Below, piece after piece: positions 5,420 through 8,305 of a stretch of 8,305 nucleotides of DNA (position 1 is the stretch's first letter; each line of letters starts with the position of its first letter). A program made the translations under genes and the position numbers. The notes under the pieces are model-generated. The model was not told the DNA's origin and did no database searches. It saw only the letters and a list, made by a program, of their open reading frames with translations. This DNA is from Candidatus Saccharimonadia bacterium (lineage in GTDB: Bacteria > Patescibacteriota > Saccharimonadia > Saccharimonadales > Saccharimonadaceae): NCBI GenBank assembly GCA_023257145.1, contig JALRDA010000077.1, positions 1 to 8,305 on the forward strand. The letters are read 5' to 3'.

Positions 5420-6892
5420 ATGTATCGCCCCCCTTCCAAACGCACGCAACTTATTCAGCGCATCACAATTTATACCGTTATGTCGGTTTCAGTCATTGTT
5501 TTAGTCGCCATCCTAGTGTTTTTTATGCTGGGATATCAAATTAATCGAACAGATGGCAAGATCGAGCAAGGTGGATTGGTGCAGTTTAATACGCAGCCAG
5601 CTGGTGCAGATATAAAAATTGATGGCATTACGCTAGGTACACGTACCGCTGCTCGCAAGACGATGAATACGGGGCAGCATGCGATTTCTATGGAGCGTCA
5701 GGGCTATAAAACATGGCAAAAATCTGTCGAGGTTACCGCTGGCGGAATACTTTGGCTGACCTATGCTCGGTTGGTGCCGAATGAGTTACCGACGGCGAAT
5801 GTCGCTTCGTTTGGTGCAGTTGCGGGTACTGCTTCATCACCAGATAACAAATGGATGGCGATTAAAGAGGATGCAAGTACTCCAATTATTCATCTCGCTG
5901 ATCTGTCGAGGGATGACGTTGAGGTGACGAATATCGAATTGCCGTCCGAAAGCTACACGGCGCCTGCACCAGAAAAATCACAAGCATTTAGCCTTGAAAC
6001 GTGGAACCCTTCAAGTCGATTTTTGCTTGTAAAGCATACATATGACGACGATAAGGTAGAGTGGATTGTTGCCGATACGCAAAATATTGAGGCGACAAAA
6101 AATATCACTACCTTGTTGGGTGTGAATGCGACAAAAGTATTATTTACAGGCAACAGTACATCGATACTCTATGCATTAGTCGATAACACCGTTCGAAAAA
6201 TTGACCTAAATGCGGCGACATTGTCTGGACCGTTAGTTTCAAACGTTGCCGAGTTCTCGTTATATGATAACAACACGGTTGTCTACTCTACGCTGCCGGA
6301 TCCAGCGACGCAGATGCGTAGTGTCGGCTATTTTAATGACGGTGCAGCAAAGGCGCGAACGATTCGCTCGTATAGCGATAACGGGCAAATTCCTTTACAT
6401 ATTGCCGTCGGCAAATACTTTGATGATTATTACATCGCCATTTCCTACGATAAAGCGATCGAGATTTTAAAGGGTGCGTTGCCGCGTAGTGACGCATCGA
6501 CACCATCGGCAATGACTGCCTATGCGACAATGAGTATTCCTAGCGGCGTACAGCACTTGTCGATTGTCACTAACGGCCGGTTTGTTGTTGCTCAGACGCC
6601 GACGTCGTTTGTCACGAATGATCTAGAACTAAAAAAGACGACCACGACCGAACTGAAAGACACGACATTGTTGCCCCGTGAACTACGTTGGCTTGATGGC
6701 TATACTATCTGGAACGATCAAGGTGGTAAATTGCGCCTGTATGAGTTTGACGGCGCAAATCAGCACGAGATTATGTCTGTTGTTCCTGGAATGAGCGTGA
6801 CCTATAGCCCATCCGCGAAATATCTTTATGGTATTGCCCAGTCGTCAGACGGTAAGTTCCATCTGCAACGCGTTCGAATGATTCTTCAATAA
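5420..6892 (+). CDS. Membrane-anchored PEGA-domain protein with beta-propeller-like external region
   Basis: The product has 490 residues from the ATG at 5420. After a basic N-terminus (MYRPPSKRTQ) a membrane helix spans about 14-37. A PEGA domain follows at about 52-118: GGLVQFNTQPAGADIKIDG, LGTRTA, a Gly turn before HAISMERQGYKTW, and KSVEVTAGG. Residues about 125-490 look like a WD40/TolB-type propeller, with blade-like segments SSPDNKWMAIKED (139-151), WNPSSRFLLVKHT (195-207) and, near the end, YSPSAKYLYGIAQSSDGKF. The protein has no cysteine. PEGA domains are thought to bind or interact at bacterial surfaces; no enzymatic motif is seen, so a scaffold or ligand-binding role outside the cell is the best guess. 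An upstream ATG at 5393 was rejected because its first codons would overlap the TATAAT box. The gene is alone on this strand and converges with the sortase gene. Confidence 0.85.
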   Translation: MYRPPSKRTQLIQRITIYTVMSVSVIVLVAILVFFMLGYQINRTDGKIEQGGLVQFNTQPAGADIKIDGITLGTRTAARKTMNTGQHAISMERQGYKTWQKSVEVTAGGILWLTYARLVPNELPTANVASFGAVAGTASSPDNKWMAIKEDASTPIIHLADLSRDDVEVTNIELPSESYTAPAPEKSQAFSLETWNPSSRFLLVKHTYDDDKVEWIVADTQNIEATKNITTLLGVNATKVLFTGNSTSILYALVDNTVRKIDLNAATLSGPLVSNVAEFSLYDNNTVVYSTLPDPATQMRSVGYFNDGAAKARTIRSYSDNGQIPLHIAVGKYFDDYYIAISYDKAIEILKGALPRSDASTPSAMTAYATMSIPSGVQHLSIVTNGRFVVAQTPTSFVTNDLELKKTTTTELKDTTLLPRELRWLDGYTIWNDQGGKLRLYEFDGANQHEIMSVVPGMSVTYSPSAKYLYGIAQSSDGKFHLQRVRMILQ

Positions 6893-6918
6893 TTAGTCGT
6901 GGCTATATAGTATGTTGT

Positions 6919-8187
6919 CTATTCGTTGCCGCCACCGAAGACTCGCTGGAGGAACGTCGGTGAATTTCCAGGGATTGCTGCTGCCGGCTGATTGCTTGTT
7001 GCTGTGCTCTCGGGGGCGGCCTGTGCCTTGTCGGGGCTTGGGCTAACTTGCTCTGCAGTGACAAGTAGTCGATTAAGAGATGTGCCAAGAGGCGTACAAG
7101 TGATAAGTGTCAAAATAGGTTTATCGGTCGGGTAGATCAATTTCTGCACATCAGTCGGCTTAACTACTTCCTTCTTAGTGACGGTATACGTGTAGCGAAC
7201 GCCGTTGTAGTTAATATAGATCGTATCATTATTATTAATGCGTTCTAGCTGAGCGAAAATAAACTTGTAATTACCCGGATCGATGATGTCGTTGCTCGAG
7301 TGGCCGGATAATACCGTGTTGCCGACTTGTCCTGGTTTACTGTTTGCGCCGGGAATGCCGAACCACGCAACGCCGTTTTCCATGGCTTTCATCTGTGCGT
7401 CGTAGTCTGGGGTGACATTATATTCTACCGGTACGTCGACATTAATCTTTGGAATGATTAATTTTGGCTCTGGGCCAACAGCGACATTTGTTAGCGGGTC
7501 GACGATGATATTTGCAGGGTCAATATTGCCTGGACTAATATACGCCTGCACGTTAGAAATCAGTACACGGTTGTACTGGAGGAATAAAAATAGGACGATA
7601 ACACAGCTAGCTGCGGCAATTGGCACAAAATGACGGCTTTTGCGTACCTTATGTGCCGAGTCATTTACCTTTGCGATTAGTTTACTGCGTAGGTCGTACA
7701 TTGCTTCTTCGCGGTTAAAGGTGTCTGGTGATGATTCTGGCATGTTGCCACTAGCAGCAACTTGGTTTGAAGGTAGGCCGGCTTTGGCTGCATCGGCGGC
7801 GCGAGCCTCTAGTTCTTGGTGTGCTCGATATACTTGGCCAACATAGTAGCGCTCGTAATATTTTTGGTAATAATCTTGCCACGCTGTATGATATTGCTTC
7901 CATTGGTCGGCTTCGATCTGAGCTGGATTTACTTGTGTCCGTTCGTATGGATTAACATCGGCCAATTCTTGCTGAGGGACAGCGTCGGTAGGTGCAACGG
8001 GTGTTGTTTGCGGCGTTGGTGTCGTCGTATTTCCATTGTAGATGGCATCAACTTGACTACGCACGATATTGGTCGCTGCGGCTTGTGTGTTGCTGTCGCG
8101 CTGTGAGTTCGGAGGAGTATGAACAAACGATCGCTGTGGTATCAGCGGCGTGCCCATTCGCCTGTCATCGTTTTCATCTGGTTTCAT
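6919..8187 (-). CDS. Class D-like sortase with long Tyr-rich cytosolic N-terminus
   Basis: Sortases are membrane transpeptidases that cleave a C-terminal sorting signal and attach surface proteins or link pilins. In this 422-residue protein the domain occupies about 241-380: PKLIIPKINVDVPVEYN, then TVLSGHSSND with catalytic His296, and LTLITCTPLGTSLNRLLVTA with Cys364 and Arg373. The TxTCTPxGT-R pattern is closest to class D. One membrane helix (about 187-207) gives N-in, C-out topology. The cytosolic N-terminus of about 185 residues is unusually long: a Pro/Thr/Gln-rich part (1-90), then a helix-like segment with eight Tyr between 99 and 120, then an Ala-rich helix. A 42-residue Pro/Ala/Ser tail follows the domain. 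No LPxTG-type substrate is encoded in this window. The ATG at 8187 has AGGA 8 nt upstream; M11 is a less likely alternative start. Confidence 0.92.
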   Translation of the reverse strand: MKPDENDDRRMGTPLIPQRSFVHTPPNSQRDSNTQAAATNIVRSQVDAIYNGNTTTPTPQTTPVAPTDAVPQQELADVNPYERTQVNPAQIEADQWKQYHTAWQDYYQKYYERYYVGQVYRAHQELEARAADAAKAGLPSNQVAASGNMPESSPDTFNREEAMYDLRSKLIAKVNDSAHKVRKSRHFVPIAAASCVIVLFLFLQYNRVLISNVQAYISPGNIDPANIIVDPLTNVAVGPEPKLIIPKINVDVPVEYNVTPDYDAQMKAMENGVAWFGIPGANSKPGQVGNTVLSGHSSNDIIDPGNYKFIFAQLERINNNDTIYINYNGVRYTYTVTKKEVVKPTDVQKLIYPTDKPILTLITCTPLGTSLNRLLVTAEQVSPSPDKAQAAPESTATSNQPAAAIPGNSPTFLQRVFGGGNE

Positions 8188-8189
8188 CT

Positions 8190-8215
8190 ATAGATTCCTA
8201 TTTAAATCTATTGTA
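8190..8215 (-). promoter_or_regulatory. Promoter, Shine-Dalgarno and inverted repeat of the sortase gene
   Basis: On the minus strand a -10-like TACAAT (8210-8215) precedes AGGA (8196-8199), which is 8 nt before the ATG. ATAGATT (8190-8196) and AATCTAT (8205-8211) form a 7-bp inverted repeat around the Shine-Dalgarno. The predicted transcript start (about 8203) would leave out the outer arm, so this is more likely a DNA-level site than an RNA hairpin. No convincing -35 was seen. Confidence 0.45.
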
Positions 8216-8220
8216 CAATA
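8209..8220. promoter_or_regulatory. Palindromic divergent -10 element between sortase and tRNA-Leu genes
   Basis: TATTGTACAATA is a perfect 12-bp palindrome, so TACAAT reads as a -10 hexamer on both strands: 8214-8219 toward the tRNA and 8215-8210 toward the sortase gene. The plus-strand element lies 29 nt before the tRNA 5' end, a usual distance for a tRNA leader. Confidence 0.45.
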
Positions 8221-8248
8221 CATTGGTAGCATTTACTACTTTCCATAT

Positions 8249-8305
8249 GCCGCGATGGTGGAATCGGTAGACACGCTAGACTCAAAATCTGGTGAGCATT
8301 AGCTC
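8249..8305 (+). tRNA. trnL: tRNA-Leu (anticodon CAA), 3' part cut by window end
   Basis: The sequence begins with acceptor strand GCCGCGA, then TG and a leucine-type D-arm (GTG-GAATCGGTAGA-CAC). The anticodon arm is CTAGA-CTCAAAA-TCTGG, a 5-bp stem with one G-T pair, and the 7-nt loop places anticodon CAA at 8283-8285, reading UUG. A long variable arm follows (GAGC-ATTA-GCTC), confirming a class II tRNA of the leucine type. The T-arm and 3' acceptor strand lie beyond the window. The start was set by alignment from memory with E. coli tRNA-Leu(UAA), which shares the D-arm. Confidence 0.95.

Noticed and set aside
6893..6918. Bidirectional terminator between the converging PEGA and sortase genes
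   Set aside because: The 26-bp gap has only the short palindrome CTATATAG and no GC stem or U tract. Termination signals may lie within the coding ends but none was recognised.
7761..7775. LPSNQ in the sortase N-terminus as a sorting signal
   Set aside because: It lacks the T-G pattern, is on the cytosolic side and has no following hydrophobic stretch with basic tail.

Overview
This window looks like a chromosomal fragment of a reduced-genome Patescibacteria/CPR bacterium, most probably Candidatus Saccharibacteria (TM7). The basis is the combination of gene types: a class D-like sortase with a long cytosolic N-terminus, an N-terminally anchored PEGA/beta-propeller protein, a DUF4367 protein, a DUF3048 protein that is membrane-anchored rather than a lipoprotein, and a bacterial GluRS. 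This assignment rests on my recollection of such gene content, not on a search. Standard code 11 fits all genes: stops are TAA, TGA and TAG, and no gene needs an internal UGA to be read as glycine.

Layout. Positions 1-2066 (minus) hold a DUF3048 gene followed, with a 10-nt overlap, by a sensor histidine kinase whose catalytic end lies beyond the left edge. Positions 2136-4220 (minus) hold gltX (glutamyl-tRNA synthetase), followed with no gap by a YdcF/DUF218-family gene. Positions 4255-5277 (minus) encode a membrane protein with a long basic, His-rich cytosolic tail and an external DUF4367 domain. A 142-bp divergent control region (5278-5419), the longest gene-free stretch here, separates it from the PEGA/propeller gene (5420-6892, plus). 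That gene converges on the sortase gene (6919-8187, minus). At the right edge a tRNA-Leu(CAA) gene (8249 onward, plus) is cut by the window end and diverges from the sortase gene.

How the genes fit together. Four of the seven protein genes (DUF3048, DUF4367, PEGA and sortase) encode single-pass, N-in proteins with external domains. They are almost free of cysteine, and with the histidine kinase they suggest a locus for building and sensing the cell envelope. gltX and the tRNA are housekeeping genes.

Control signals. Three genes (DUF3048, gltX, PEGA) carry an extended -10 element (TGnTATAAT-like) only 9-11 nt before ATG, with no Shine-Dalgarno sequence. This is the arrangement expected of leaderless or near-leaderless mRNAs. 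The histidine kinase, DUF4367 and sortase genes instead carry recognisable Shine-Dalgarno sites. No insertion sequence, CRISPR array or phage gene was seen.
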